DNA from: Alphaproteobacteria bacterium
Lineage (GTDB): Bacteria > Pseudomonadota > Alphaproteobacteria > Micropepsales > Micropepsaceae
NCBI GenBank assembly: GCA_017308375.1
Contig: JAFKEW010000042.1
Location: 1-64,000 of the forward strand
Reading direction: 5' to 3'
DNA: 64,000 nt
Positions 42,537 through 52,675 of the stretch are shown here, in pieces. The notes below the pieces were generated by a model. It did not search any database. It was not told the DNA's origin and was given only the letters and a program-made list of their open reading frames with translations. Numbering within the stretch: position 1 is the first letter of the stretch; each line of letters begins with the position of its first letter. A program made the position numbers and the translations under genes.

Positions 42537-45247
42537 ATGCTCGAAAAGACTTTCAATCCCCGCGATATCGAACAGCGGATTTATGCCCAATGGCTGGAAT
42601 CCGGCGCCTTTGCCGCCGGGCGCCGGCCGGATGCGGAACCGTTCTGCATCGTAATCCCGCCGCCGAACGTGACCGGGCGGCTGCATATCGGCCATGCGCT
42701 GAACAACACGCTGCAGGACGCCCTGGCCCGGTTCGAGCGGATGCGGGGCAAGGATGTGCTGTGGCAGCCGGGCATGGACCATGCCGGCATCGCCACCCAG
42801 TTGGTGGTCGAACGGCAACTGGCCGAGCGGCAGCAGAGCCGCGTGGCGATGGGGCGCGAGAAATTCCTCGAAGCGGTGTGGAAGTGGAAGGACGAGTCTG
42901 GCGGCGCGATTGGCGAACAATTGCGGCGGCTTGGTGCCTCTGCCGACTGGTCGCGCGAACGCTTCACGATGGACGAAGGGTTGAGCCGCGCGGTCCTGAA
43001 AGTATTCGTGCAGCTCTACAGCCAAGGGCTGATCTACAAGGACAAGCGGCTGGTCAACTGGGACCCGCGGCTGCAGACGGCGGTGAGCGATCTCGAAGTC
43101 GAGAATATCGAGGTCAAGGGTCACCTCTGGCACATCAAATATCCGATCGCGGGCGCGGACGGGCAGTTCCTGGTGGTGGCCACCACGCGGCCCGAGACCA
43201 TGCTGGGCGATACCGCGGTCGCGGTGCATCCCGACGACGAACGCTACAAGCATCTGGTTGGGAAGATGGTACGCCTGCCGCTGGCGGACCGGCTGATCCC
43301 GATTGTTGCGGACGAACACTCCGACCCGGAAAAGGGCACCGGCGCGGTGAAGATTACGCCCGCGCATGACTTCAACGACTTTGAAGTCGGCAAGCGGCAC
43401 AACCTCGAACAGATCAACATCCTGAACAGGGACGGTACGCTGAACGATGGCGTGCCGGAAGCCTATCGCGGGCTCGACCGCTTTGAAGCGCGCAAGCGGA
43501 TCGTGGCCGATCTCGAAGCCATGGGGCTGCTCGAAAAGACCGAAGCCATCGTGCACGCCGTGCCGCATGACGAGAAAACCAAAACGATAGTGCTGGAGCC
43601 CTATCTGACCGAGCAGTGGTACATGAATGTGAAGCCGCTGGCGGAAAAAGCTATTGCCGCGGTGGAGGACGGGCGCACCAAATTCGTGCCGGAGAATTGG
43701 GCCAACGTCTATTTCAACTGGCTCAGGAATATTCAGCCATGGTGCATTTCCCGCCAGCTTTGGTGGGGGCACCAGATTCCGGTTTGGTACGGAAGAAAAT
43801 TACAACAAGACACTCTTTCTCTGGGGCATACTACGGCTGCGTTTCAAACTGAGCCCTTTTGCGCTGAGACGCAGGAAGAAGCGATAAGGCTCGCAGAAAC
43901 GTATTACGGTAGTGACGTCGAAATTGTTTCAAGGCCGTCCGCATACGACAACGTTCAACCAGCAAACTTCGACGTATTTGATCGTGGTAAACCAGCACAG
44001 ATTTGGCGCGATCCTGACGTGCTCGACACCTGGTTTTCATCGGCGCTGTGGCCGTTTTCGACACTCGGCTGGCCGGATGAAACGCCGGAACTGAAGCGGT
44101 TCTATCCCACCAGCGTTCTGGTCACGGGTTTCGACATCATCTTCTTCTGGGTGGCCCGGATGATGATGATGGGCCTGCACTTCATGAACGATGTGCCCTT
44201 CCACACCGTGTTCATCCACACCCGCGTGCTGGATGAGAAGGGCCAGAAGATGTCGAAGACAAAGGGCAAGGGCAGGGGCGCGACATGCGCATCGGCCCCA
44301 GCCGTGTGGAAGTGAACCGCAACTTCGCGACCAAGCTGTGGAATGCCTCGCGCTTCTGTGAAATGAACGAATGCGTCACCCGCGCCGATTTCGATCCGGC
44401 CAGGGTGACGTTAACGGTCAACCAGTGGATCGTTGCCGAAACCGCACGCGCCGCGGCGGCCGCAACGGCCGCGCTGGAAACCCAGCGTTTCAACGAAGCG
44501 GCGGGCGGCATCTATCACTTCGTCTGGGATGTGTTCTGCGACTGGTATCTGGAACTGATCAAACCGGTGTTGAATGGCGATGACGGACCGGCCCGCGTGG
44601 AAAGCCGCGCCACCGCCGCATGGGTGCGCGACCAGATTTTTGCATTGCTGCATCCGCTGATGCCGTTCATCACCGAAGAATTGTGGGCCCGCACGGCGGA
44701 GCATGCCGCCCCGCGCAAATCGCTTTTGATCGAAGCAGCGTGGCCCAAACTGGATTCGCTGCCCACATTCGATGAGGCGCGTGCCGAAATCGGCTGGGTG
44801 GTCGATCTGGTCTCGGGCGTGCGCTCGATCCGCGCCGAAATGCGGGTGCCGCCATCCTCGCGCATTTCGCTGCTGCTGAAAGACGCCTCCGCCGATACGC
44901 GGGCACGGATGGATCGCAACCGCGATCTGATCCTGACCCTGGCGCGGCTTTCCGCCGTGCAGCCGGCAGATGATCTGCCGCAAGGCTCCGCACAATTCGT
45001 GATTGGGGAGGCGACGGCGGCATTGCCGCTGGGCGACGTGATCGATCTGGCGGTCGAGCGCGCACGGCTGGAAAAGGAGCTGGCCAAAACGGATGCGGAG
45101 ATCGCCCGCTTCGATGCCAAATTGTCCAACGAACAATTCGTCTCGCGGGCGCCGGAGGAGGTGCTGAACGAACAGCGCGAAAAGCGCGCGGATGCGGCAG
45201 CCCTGGCCGAACGGCTGCGGCAGGCCGTGGCGCGCCTGCACGGGTAA
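42537..45247 (+). pseudogene. valS: Valyl-tRNA synthetase gene with apparent deletion-frameshift
   Basis: Residues 1-580 include the HIGH motif ([20 protein letters not shown]), the editing domain ([18 protein letters not shown]) and [21 protein letters not shown], then KMSKTKG at about 44,249-44,266. From about 44,270 the expected continuation, roughly 28 residues of the catalytic domain, is missing. The frame shifts, and the match resumes as [28 protein letters not shown] through the anticodon and coiled-coil domains to 45247. The first frame stops at 44315. The enzyme is essential, so an assembly error or a second copy elsewhere is likely. An AT-rich patch at 43,790-44,010 is also atypical. 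Confidence 0.85.
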
Positions 45248-45320
45248 TAAAGGCAATGGGCGCCATCGCCACGCCCTTCGTGCCCGGTTAGTATGGCAGC
45301 AACAATGCGGAATATAAGTG

Positions 45321-46604
45321 ATGCTACGCGGCTATCTTTCCCCACTGATGTCGAGTGTGCAGCCGGGCCTGCTGCGCGCATGCGATCGTTTCGCCCGGCG
45401 ACTTGGCATTCTGCAACAACCGCTGGTGAGCGAAAGACTGGTTGCGAAGGCGGAATCGCGTGCCGGGCGCCCATTCGCAGATTCCGCATTCGTGCCGGCG
45501 CTGGAACGGCTGGTGCAATCCTATAATGAAGAAGCGGCACTCAGCCTGATCGGGCGGGCGGCGGCCAGATGGGACATCCTGCGCTTTCTCGGCAATCTGC
45601 TGCGCTTCGAGCAGGAGGAGGCGTTTGCGCCCGCGCTTTTGCAGGCCGATGTTGAAAGCCCGATCTTCATTACCGGCCTGCCGCGCAGCGGCACCACATT
45701 CCTGCACACATTGCTGGCGCTCGATCTCGCAAACCGCGCGCCGCATTGCTGGGAAACCATCTATCCCTATCCGTTGGCGCGCGGCGGCCGCGACCGGCGC
45801 ATTGCGCGTGTGGACCGCCAGTTTCGCGCCTTCGAGAATTTGTCGCCCGGTATCGGCAACCTGCATCCGCTGACGGCGATGACGCCGCAGGAATGCACCG
45901 AGATCTGTGCCCACGTTTTTCAGAGCCTGCGCTTCGACACCACGCATCATGTCCCGTCTTATCAGGCGTGGCTGGAAGACAACGGGCACGAAGCGGCGTT
46001 CCGCTTCCACAAGCGGTTCCTGCAGCATCTGCAGCACCAGAACGGGGTGGGGCAGTGGGTTCTGAAATGCCCGGACCATATCTTCACGCTGGATGCCATC
46101 AGGACAGTTTACCCCGATGCACGCTTTGTTTTCGTGCATCGCGATCCGCTGAGCGTACTTCCATCCGTTGCCAAACTGACCGAACTGATCCGCGCGCCGT
46201 TCACACGCGTGCTCGACCCGCTGCAAATCGGTCATCAGGTCAGCGAACGCTGGGACGAAGGCGCGCAGTTGATCGTGCAGGCTTCGCAAAAACTGGAAAG
46301 CGGACCGGGAATCTTTCATATTCACTATGCCGAACTGACGGCGGAGCCGATGGCAAGCGTGGCCGCCCTTTATGCGCATTTCGGCATGACGCTGAGTGAG
46401 GCGGCACGTCAGGCTATCGGAAAATTCATACTGGAGCGGCCGCGGGGCGGCTATGGTGTAAACCGGTACAGCTTTGAGGATTCAGGGCTCGACCCGGCGC
46501 AATTGCGTGAGAGGTTTGCGTATTACATGTCCGCGTTCGGAATCGCGAATGAGGTGAAGACGCGGGCCGACCGCCGCGCCGCTCCGGCATTGACCGTCGC
46601 ATGA
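45321..46604 (+). CDS. Sulfotransferase-family protein
   Basis: About 427 residues with the PAPS-binding 5' loop IFITGLPRSGTTFLHTLLALD near residue 115 and the 3' motif RFVFVHRDPLSVLPSVAKLTELIR near residue 270. Such enzymes transfer sulfate to lipids or small molecules. GTG 45318 directly precedes ATG 45321, which I take as the start. It overlaps the flippase-like gene by four bases, suggesting the pair modifies and moves a lipid. Confidence 0.85.
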   Translation: MLRGYLSPLMSSVQPGLLRACDRFARRLGILQQPLVSERLVAKAESRAGRPFADSAFVPALERLVQSYNEEAALSLIGRAAARWDILRFLGNLLRFEQEEAFAPALLQADVESPIFITGLPRSGTTFLHTLLALDLANRAPHCWETIYPYPLARGGRDRRIARVDRQFRAFENLSPGIGNLHPLTAMTPQECTEICAHVFQSLRFDTTHHVPSYQAWLEDNGHEAAFRFHKRFLQHLQHQNGVGQWVLKCPDHIFTLDAIRTVYPDARFVFVHRDPLSVLPSVAKLTELIRAPFTRVLDPLQIGHQVSERWDEGAQLIVQASQKLESGPGIFHIHYAELTAEPMASVAALYAHFGMTLSEAARQAIGKFILERPRGGYGVNRYSFEDSGLDPAQLRERFAYYMSAFGIANEVKTRADRRAAPALTVA

Positions 46605-47605
46605 AAGCCGTGGCTGCGAAATATCTCGGCGCCCTCATATTCGTGGCGGGGCTGGGGCTGATCGCCTATCTGGTGTTCCGCTTCGGTCTGGAGCCGATCG
46701 GCCGCGCATGGACGGCGCTCGGTTGGCATGGTCTCGCCATTGTGGTGGCCGTGCATCTGCCGGTGGCGGCCATACTGGGTGCCGCATGGTGGGTGATCGG
46801 GCATGGCACGGCCCACGCGCGCCTGCACAAATTCATCTGGGGCAGGCTGGTGCGTGATTCCGCGGCCGAGGTGCTGCCGTTTTCGCAGGTCGGCGGCTAT
46901 GTGCTGGGCGCGCGCGCGCTGAGCCTCAGCGGTGTCGATGGCTTTACCGCCGCGATCACCACCGTGGTCGATCTGATCATCGAACTGGCGGCGAAGCTGC
47001 CCTATATCGTTATCGGCTTGTTTCTTCTGGCCTGGCTCAAACCGGAAAGCGATTTGTTCGTGCCGGTCGCCGGTGGCGTTCTGGTCAGCGTGGCCTTGCT
47101 GGCTGCAGCCATCATGCTGAAAGACCGTACCCGCGGTGTGCTGGAGCGGATGGCGGTTCGCCTCGGCGCACGCTGGCCCGCGCTTGGGCTCGGCGATGAA
47201 AAGAAAACGCTTCAGACCGTGGGCCGCGTGTTCGAGAACGGGCATGGCGCGGCATCCGGTTTCGCGCTGCATCTGGCGGCGTGGCTGCTCGGCGCGCTGG
47301 AACTCTGGATCGCGCTGCACCTGATGGGGCAGGACATCAGCTTTGCCGAGGCGATTGTGATCGACAGCCTGTTCACGGGCCTGCGCACTCTGGCATTCTT
47401 CGTGCCCGGCGCCGTCGGCATTCAGGAAGCGGGCTATGTTCTGTTGTGCGGCATGTTCGGGATCGGCGCACCGGTGGCGATTGCGTTTTCCTTCATCCGC
47501 CGGGCGCGCGATTTCCTGATCGGCGGACCGGTTCTGCTGTTGTGGCAGACGCAGGAAGGCCGCCGCTCACTGGTGCGGCGCACCCGCCCCGCCGTTACGC
47601 CTTAA
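46601..47605 (+). CDS. Flippase-like membrane protein (UPF0104/LPG synthase TM family)
   Basis: A 334-residue protein with about eight hydrophobic helices and the family landmarks RDSAAEVLPFSQVGGYVLGARAL and FFVPGAVGIQEAGYVLLCGMFGI. Relatives move or anchor lipids in bacterial membranes. It is coupled to the sulfotransferase gene. Substrate unknown. Confidence 0.85.
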   Translation: MKAVAAKYLGALIFVAGLGLIAYLVFRFGLEPIGRAWTALGWHGLAIVVAVHLPVAAILGAAWWVIGHGTAHARLHKFIWGRLVRDSAAEVLPFSQVGGYVLGARALSLSGVDGFTAAITTVVDLIIELAAKLPYIVIGLFLLAWLKPESDLFVPVAGGVLVSVALLAAAIMLKDRTRGVLERMAVRLGARWPALGLGDEKKTLQTVGRVFENGHGAASGFALHLAAWLLGALELWIALHLMGQDISFAEAIVIDSLFTGLRTLAFFVPGAVGIQEAGYVLLCGMFGIGAPVAIAFSFIRRARDFLIGGPVLLLWQTQEGRRSLVRRTRPAVTP

Positions 47606-47617
47606 ATTTTTGAGGCT

Positions 47618-47983
47618 TCACCCAAAAATCACATGCTCCTCCCCGAAGAACAGCGGGGAGCGCGGCAGGTCGATGAATTTGCGTTCGTCTTCGAGCAGCG
47701 CAAGGCCCGCGGCGCGTTGCGCCTCGCTCTGTTCGCCGGTGAGGTCCGCGATGCTGTCCCACCACAATTGGGCGACGCCGTCATACATTTCCGGCGCCTG
47801 ACGCGAGGCCGCGATGCTTTCATTCATGACATCGGTCACGCTGTGAAGCTGAACATAGCGGCGGATGCGCAGCACCGCGCGGTGGCTGGCCACCAGCGGA
47901 GCATGGTGGTTGCGCCAGTAATCCTGAAACTCCGCACGGGTGAGATGGGGCAGGCGATGCAGGCAGAAGGTGAGCTTGATCAT
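47618..47983 (-). CDS. EthD-domain protein
   Basis: A 121-residue protein with a dimeric alpha/beta-barrel EthD signature: IKLTFCLHRLPHLTRAEFQDYWRNHHAPLVASH and GVAQLWWDSIADL. These proteins act as small-molecule-handling or monooxygenase-like proteins. GGAGA before ATG 47983 decides the start. It is divergent from the serine hydrolase. Confidence 0.85.
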   Translation of the reverse strand: MIKLTFCLHRLPHLTRAEFQDYWRNHHAPLVASHRAVLRIRRYVQLHSVTDVMNESIAASRQAPEMYDGVAQLWWDSIADLTGEQSEAQRAAGLALLEDERKFIDLPRSPLFFGEEHVIFG

Positions 47984-48071
47984 GGCGGTCTCCAATGGGC
48001 TATGCTGGCCGAGTGTAGAGGTGACGCGTGCGGGAATGAAATGCGTTTGATGCAACGGGGCAGCGAAGACG

Positions 48072-49217
48072 ATGAAACATCTGGTTGACGGGTTTTGCGA
48101 TGATGCCTTTCAGCCAGTGCGCGACGCATTTGCGGGCAATTTTGCCGAACGGGGCGAGCCGGGTGCGGCCTTCGCCCTGTCGCTGAACGGCCGCGTGGTG
48201 GTGGATTTGTGGGGCGGCTGGGCCGACCGGGCACAGACGCGGCCATGGGCGCAGGATACCATCGTCAATTTCTTTTCGGTCAGCAAAGCACTCTCCGCCA
48301 TCGTGGCGATGCGGCTGGTGGAGCGGGGCGCGCTTCATCTGGATGCGCCGGTGCGCGCGTTGTGGCCGGAATTTGCGCAAGCCGGGAAGGAGATGGTGAC
48401 CTTGCGCCACATGCTGTCGCATCAGGCGGGGTTGCCGGCGCTTCGTGAGGTTCTGCCCGATGGCGCAATGCTGGATTGGAATCGCATGACGGCGGCGCTG
48501 GCGGCGCAAGCGCCATGGTGGCAGCCCGGCACGGCGCATGGCTATCACGTCAACACCTATGGCTTTCTGGTGGGGGAAATGGTGCGCCGCGCGGTGGGCA
48601 AGACCTTGGGCACCATGCTGCGGGATGAGATTGCGCGGCCGCTTGGCGCCGATGTTTTCATCGGCCTGCCGGAAGCGGAGCATGGCCGCGTGGCCGAATT
48701 TCTCTGGCCGGAAGGCGGGTTGAAACCCTTGCTGGGAACGGACGATGCAATGGCGGAGATGCGCGCCAAGGCCTACTGGAATCCGCCGGGGATTTCAGGC
48801 GCCGGTTGGGTGAACAGCCGCGCCTGGCGGCTAGCGGAAATCCCATCGACCAACGGCCACGGCAATGCGCGCGGCGTCGCGCGCGTCTATGCGGCACTGG
48901 CCAATCACGGAACGATCGACGGTGTGCAGATATTGTCGAACGAGACGCTGAGGCTGGCGACACAGGAACAATCGAACGGCACCGATCTGGTGACGCAGCG
49001 GCCGTCGCGTTTCGCGCTTGGTTTTCAATTGACCCAGGTTGAAAGGCCGCTTGGACCCAATGCCGGTGCGTTCGGCCATTTCGGCGCTGGCGGATCGCTC
49101 GGCTTCTGCGATCCTGAGACCGGTGTCGCATTCGGTTATGTCACCAACGATATGGGGCCGCGCTGGCAGAACCCGCGCAATCGCGCCCTGATCGATGCGG
49201 TGTATGCGTGTTTGTAG
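48072..49217 (+). CDS. Serine hydrolase, class C beta-lactamase/esterase family
   Basis: A 381-residue protein with the catalytic SxxK in FFSVSKALSAIVAMRLVERG (about residue 70), the tyrosine motif YHVNTYGFLVGEMVRR and a late FGHFGAGGSLGFCDPETG block in place of KTG. No signal peptide is evident, so a cytoplasmic EstB-like esterase is more likely than a true beta-lactamase. Confidence 0.88.
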   Translation: MKHLVDGFCDDAFQPVRDAFAGNFAERGEPGAAFALSLNGRVVVDLWGGWADRAQTRPWAQDTIVNFFSVSKALSAIVAMRLVERGALHLDAPVRALWPEFAQAGKEMVTLRHMLSHQAGLPALREVLPDGAMLDWNRMTAALAAQAPWWQPGTAHGYHVNTYGFLVGEMVRRAVGKTLGTMLRDEIARPLGADVFIGLPEAEHGRVAEFLWPEGGLKPLLGTDDAMAEMRAKAYWNPPGISGAGWVNSRAWRLAEIPSTNGHGNARGVARVYAALANHGTIDGVQILSNETLRLATQEQSNGTDLVTQRPSRFALGFQLTQVERPLGPNAGAFGHFGAGGSLGFCDPETGVAFGYVTNDMGPRWQNPRNRALIDAVYACL

Positions 49218-49267
49218 ATGAGGCAGCTAACGCGGCCCGCCGCCGGCAGCGACGGCCGGACGAACCG

Positions 49268-49696
49268 TCATCCTTTCGGCCACAGGATCAGTTGCGTGTT
49301 GCGAAAACAGGCAATGACGGCATTGTTGTCGCCGCGCCGGACTTCGGCATCCCAGACTTGCGTGGTGCGCCCCTTATGGATCGGATGCGCCGTGCAGATC
49401 ACGACGCCTTCGCGGGCGGTGCCGAGCATATTGCTTTTAAGCTCCACGGTCGTGAAGCCGGTCGCCCCCGGCGGCAGGCTGCGCACGGTCCCGTAGCCAC
49501 AGCACGTATCCGCGAGAGATGTAACGGTGCCTGCGTGGAGATAGCCGTTCCACGCCCCCAGGGCACGGCGCACCTCAAGCGTCGCGATCACCTCATCCGG
49601 CTCCACCTTGGTAAACTTCATGCCGAGAAGGCCGGGCAGGTAATCTGCGCCGGCCGCATTCCATTCATCCAGTGTGGTCGGGATCGTGATGCTCAT
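49268..49696 (-). CDS. PaaI-type hotdog thioesterase (paralogue of the 57223 gene)
   Basis: A 142-residue hotdog-fold protein: GYLHAGTVTSLADTCCGYGTVRSLPPGATGFTTVELKSNMLGTAREG and KGRTTQVWDAEVRRGDNNAVIACFRNTQLIL. It probably hydrolyses acyl-CoA. ATG 49696 is chosen. The protein at 57223-57642 shares its architecture and several blocks, so the two are paralogues. Confidence 0.88.
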   Translation of the reverse strand: MSITIPTTLDEWNAAGADYLPGLLGMKFTKVEPDEVIATLEVRRALGAWNGYLHAGTVTSLADTCCGYGTVRSLPPGATGFTTVELKSNMLGTAREGVVICTAHPIHKGRTTQVWDAEVRRGDNNAVIACFRNTQLILWPKG

Positions 49697-50293
49697 AATG
49701 TTATGCGGTCCATCGTTGGAAGCTCTTGAAGACAATCGGATTCAATATCGGTTTCAATCATTTTCGCCGGTCACCTTAGAGCACAATCGGAAAAGTGCGC
49801 GCGTAAAAACAAGGCCCTGTCCGATTGGCCGAAGGGACAGAGCCGTTTCTGACACCGATGGACAAGCCGGCCGAAGGCCCCCGGCGGAGGACCAATGACC
49901 GGCACCCAAAAGGTGCCGCCACGGTTCTTGCGGGAAACAGGAGAGGTCTTCGGGACCGGACCCCGGACCTGCCGAACCGGTAAGTTGCCCGGTTCATCAT
50001 CCTGTTTCCCACGCGGGTGCACGCAAGCTTGCACCCTTACCTGTATGGTCTTGCGGCAAATCTACAGCACTCCACGTCTCTCCACTTTCTTCGAAGAGAA
50101 CAAATAGGGTACATAAACTAGGATTTCAAGTACAAAATAGGAAAAATAGCATTTTCTCTTGGGCGGCAGAGCAACTTCATCTGGATGGCCCGCATTCGCG
50201 GGCCATGACAATGGGGCGTGGGATGGAAGCTGGATGGCCGGGTCAGGCCCGGCCATGACGGGAGGGGATGTCGTGCCCACGACTGTTCCGATA
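49697..50293. other. Gene-free stretch with hairpins
   Basis: No supportable gene on either strand; open frames lack domains and are proline/arginine rich. It contains a 7-bp hairpin (CGGCACC 49900-49906 with GGTGCCG 49912-49918), an AT-rich stretch at about 50,050-50,160, and two repeat hairpins at 50,181-50,259 next to tRNA-Ser. Confidence 0.6.
50181..50259. repeat. Pair of REP-like palindromic repeats
   Basis: Two units, 50181-50210 and 50230-50259, both begin CTGGATGGCC and end GGCCATGAC. Each forms a perfect 9-bp stem (50185-50193/50198-50206 and 50234-50242/50248-50256). The stem interiors differ but pairing is preserved. This looks like an interspersed bacterial REP pair. Confidence 0.75.
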
Positions 50294-50381
50294 TGGCGGA
50301 TGGGGTGGGATTCGAACCCACGAACGGTTGCCCGTTGCCGGTTTTCAAGACCGGTGCCTTAAACCACTCGGCCACCCATCC
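50294..50381 (-). tRNA. tRNA-Ser (TGA)
   Basis: The minus strand gives acceptor GGATGGG/CCCATCC, discriminator G and encoded CCA. The anticodon loop is CTTGAAA (TGA). There is a long variable arm typical of serine tRNAs and a TTCGAATCC T-arm. Length is 88 bases. Confidence 0.95.
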
Positions 50382-50572
50382 GCGAAGGAAAGCCAGATAC
50401 TTAGACTTTGCGCCGTACGCAAGGCGGGGCCATTTCAAGGCTGCAAGGCAGGTTGGCCGCCCGCCACGGCCGATGTATCGGGCTCGGAAGAAAATCCGTG
50501 CGGAAACCGGCCGCGATGGCGCATGCTGGCCCGCGCGGGCATCAAACGATTTGAGACGATTGGAGTTATGCA

Positions 50573-51574
50573 ATGACGGAGGCTGCAACGCTTTCGACGG
50601 CGTTCACAAAACGGTTCGATCTGTCTGTTCCTGTCATACAGGCGCCCATGGGCGGCGTTGCCGGGCCCAGGCTGATTGCCGCCGCGGCCAATGCGGGGGC
50701 GCTGGGCAATTTGCCGATCTGGTTTTTTCCGGCCGATACGGCGCGGCAGGTCATCCGCCAGACCCGCGCGCTGACCGCAAAGCCATTCGCAGTGAATTTG
50801 CGCGCCGACCTCAAACAGGAAGAGCTGATTGCGCTGGCCGCCGAAGAAGGCGTCACATTGTTCAACCTGTTCTGGGGCAATCCCGCACCCTCCATGCCGG
50901 CCATCCGCCGCGCGGGCGGGCGCCTGATCGCAACGATCAGTGACAAGGATGGCGCGAAGGCGGCGCTCGACGCCGGCGCCGAAGCCCTGATCGCGCAAGG
51001 GGTGGAGGCGGGCGGCCATGTGTTCGGCACCACGCCACTGGCTGAGCTTGTCCCGGCCGTTGCCGAACTGGCGGGTTCCGTCCCGGTGGTGGCGGCAGGC
51101 GGAATCGTCGAAGCGCAGGATATGGTGCGCGCCTTCGGCTGGGGCGCGGCCGGTGTCGTGCTGGGAAGCTGCCTGATCGTGACCGACGATGCCGATGCGC
51201 ACCCCGGCTACAGAAAGGCGCTGCTGGAGGCGAAGGCGGGCGACACCGTGCTTTCCAAATGTTTCGACGGCTTCTGGCCCGATGCACCGCATCGCACCCT
51301 GAAGAATTCGACTTACCGGATGTGGAGCGAGGCGGGCTTTCCCAAATCCGGCGCCCGGCCGGGCGAAGGCGACATCGTCGTGCGCGGGCCAGGTGGGGCC
51401 GAAATCCCGCGTTATCATGCGGCAACGGCCAGCGGCGGGATGAGCGGCGATTACGAAGCCATGGCGCTCTATGCCGGGACCGGGGTCGGGCGGATGCGGG
51501 AGGCCAGGTCCGCCGCGGCCCTTATCCAGGACATTGTGGCAGCAGCGGCCGGAAATTTGCGCGGCGCAGGGTGA
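50573..51574 (+). CDS. Nitronate monooxygenase (NPD family)
   Basis: A 333-residue FMN-dependent TIM barrel: VPVIQAPMGGVAGPRLIAAAANAGALG, EALIAQGVEAGGHVFG and VPVVAAGGIVEAQDMVRAFGWGAAGVVLGSCL. It oxidises alkyl nitronates. It is monocistronic between tRNA-Ser and rlpA. Confidence 0.9.
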   Translation: MTEAATLSTAFTKRFDLSVPVIQAPMGGVAGPRLIAAAANAGALGNLPIWFFPADTARQVIRQTRALTAKPFAVNLRADLKQEELIALAAEEGVTLFNLFWGNPAPSMPAIRRAGGRLIATISDKDGAKAALDAGAEALIAQGVEAGGHVFGTTPLAELVPAVAELAGSVPVVAAGGIVEAQDMVRAFGWGAAGVVLGSCLIVTDDADAHPGYRKALLEAKAGDTVLSKCFDGFWPDAPHRTLKNSTYRMWSEAGFPKSGARPGEGDIVVRGPGGAEIPRYHAATASGGMSGDYEAMALYAGTGVGRMREARSAAALIQDIVAAAAGNLRGAG

Positions 51575-51702
51575 AAAGGGCTGGCCGCCGGAAATGTGGA
51601 CGGAACCTGTCCGAACGCGAATCTGATTGTCATCTCAGGGCGTTGAGCCGATTCAGGGCTTCGATTAACGTCCCTTGTTGATTCGCGAGGGGTTCGTCAC
51701 TG

Positions 51703-52653
51703 GTGTATCGCGCGTTTTGCAATCTGACCGCCCTGGCGGCTGTGGCGGCCCTGGCCGCTGCCTGCGCCTCAAACCCAACCTCACCGCCATCGTCTGGCGC
51801 AATCACTGGCCCGGCCGCCGAAGTCTACAAGATCGGCAAACCTTATGAGCAGGACGGTGTCTGGTATTACCCGCGCGAACAGCCGGACTATGACGAGACC
51901 GGTGTTGCATCGTGGTATGGCTCGGAATTCCACGGCCAGCGCACGTCGCTGGGCGAAATTTTCGATGCCAATGCGTTGACGGCCGCCCACCGCACCTTGC
52001 CGATGCCGGTGAATGTGCGGGTGACGAACCTGGAGAATGGCCGCTCGCTGGTGGTGCGGGTGAACGACCGTGGGCCGTTCTCCAAAGGCCGGATCATCGA
52101 CGTATCGCGGCACGCAGCAGAGTTGCTCGGCTTCAAGCAGCAGGGCACGGCGCGGGTGCGCGTGACCTATATGGGCCGCGCCCTGCTGGCCGGGCAGACC
52201 ACCGTACCCGATGAAACACCGCCGGAAATCGCCAATGCGGTACCGGCGGCACCGTCCGGCAAGGTGGATACGATGGCCCTCAACACCGTTCCGGGTGCGT
52301 TGAATGCACCGCCGCCGCAAACCGCAGCGCTGCCGCCGATCATGCCGAAGACGGCGAGCACCGCGCCACTGCCGCAGGAACCGGTGACCGGGCAGGTGAC
52401 GGAAGTCCAGGTTCCACGGAGCACCCATCTTTACGTACAGGCCGGCGCCTTTGGCTCCATCGACAATGCGAACCGGCTGAAAAGCCGCCTGACAGCGGCG
52501 GGGGCCGTCATCATTTCACCGATTGTGCGGGGCACGCAGACCTTGTTCCGCGTGCGTCTGGGCCCGTTCAACGAACTGGGCCGGGCCGATGCCGCGTTGG
52601 CGCAGGTGGTGAGACTTGGTAGTAACGACGCACAGATCGTGGTGGACGAGTGA
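51703..52653 (+). CDS. rlpA: RlpA-family septal lipoprotein with SPOR domain
   Basis: A 316-residue protein with a lipoprotein signal (LAALAAACAS), then the double-psi barrel domain (GVASWYGSEFHGQRTSLGEIFDANALTAAHRTLPMPVNVRVTNLENGRSLVVRVNDRGPF). A proline-rich linker and a C-terminal SPOR domain (LYVQAGAFGSIDNANRLKSRL) follow. RlpA proteins cleave denuded septal glycan. It starts at GTG 51703, with GAGGGG upstream. dacA follows after 22 bases. Confidence 0.93.
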   Translation: MYRAFCNLTALAAVAALAAACASNPTSPPSSGAITGPAAEVYKIGKPYEQDGVWYYPREQPDYDETGVASWYGSEFHGQRTSLGEIFDANALTAAHRTLPMPVNVRVTNLENGRSLVVRVNDRGPFSKGRIIDVSRHAAELLGFKQQGTARVRVTYMGRALLAGQTTVPDETPPEIANAVPAAPSGKVDTMALNTVPGALNAPPPQTAALPPIMPKTASTAPLPQEPVTGQVTEVQVPRSTHLYVQAGAFGSIDNANRLKSRLTAAGAVIISPIVRGTQTLFRVRLGPFNELGRADAALAQVVRLGSNDAQIVVDE

Positions 52654-52675
52654 GTCTCTGACGGAGTTTCCGGGA

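Noticed and set aside
43790-44010. Possible small insertion element in valS
   Set aside because: The AT-rich patch stays in frame, has no terminal inverted repeats or target duplication and no transposase.
48072-49217. Antibiotic-resistance beta-lactamase
   Set aside because: It has SxxK and YxN but no signal peptide and no KTG-type motif, so an esterase-like hydrolase is more likely.
49771-50107. Small open frames on both strands between the thioesterase and tRNA-Ser
   Set aside because: No domain, no ribosome-binding site, and they overlap hairpins.
50181-50259. Possible CRISPR array
   Set aside because: Only two units with palindromic, non-identical stems and no spacer regularity or cas genes.
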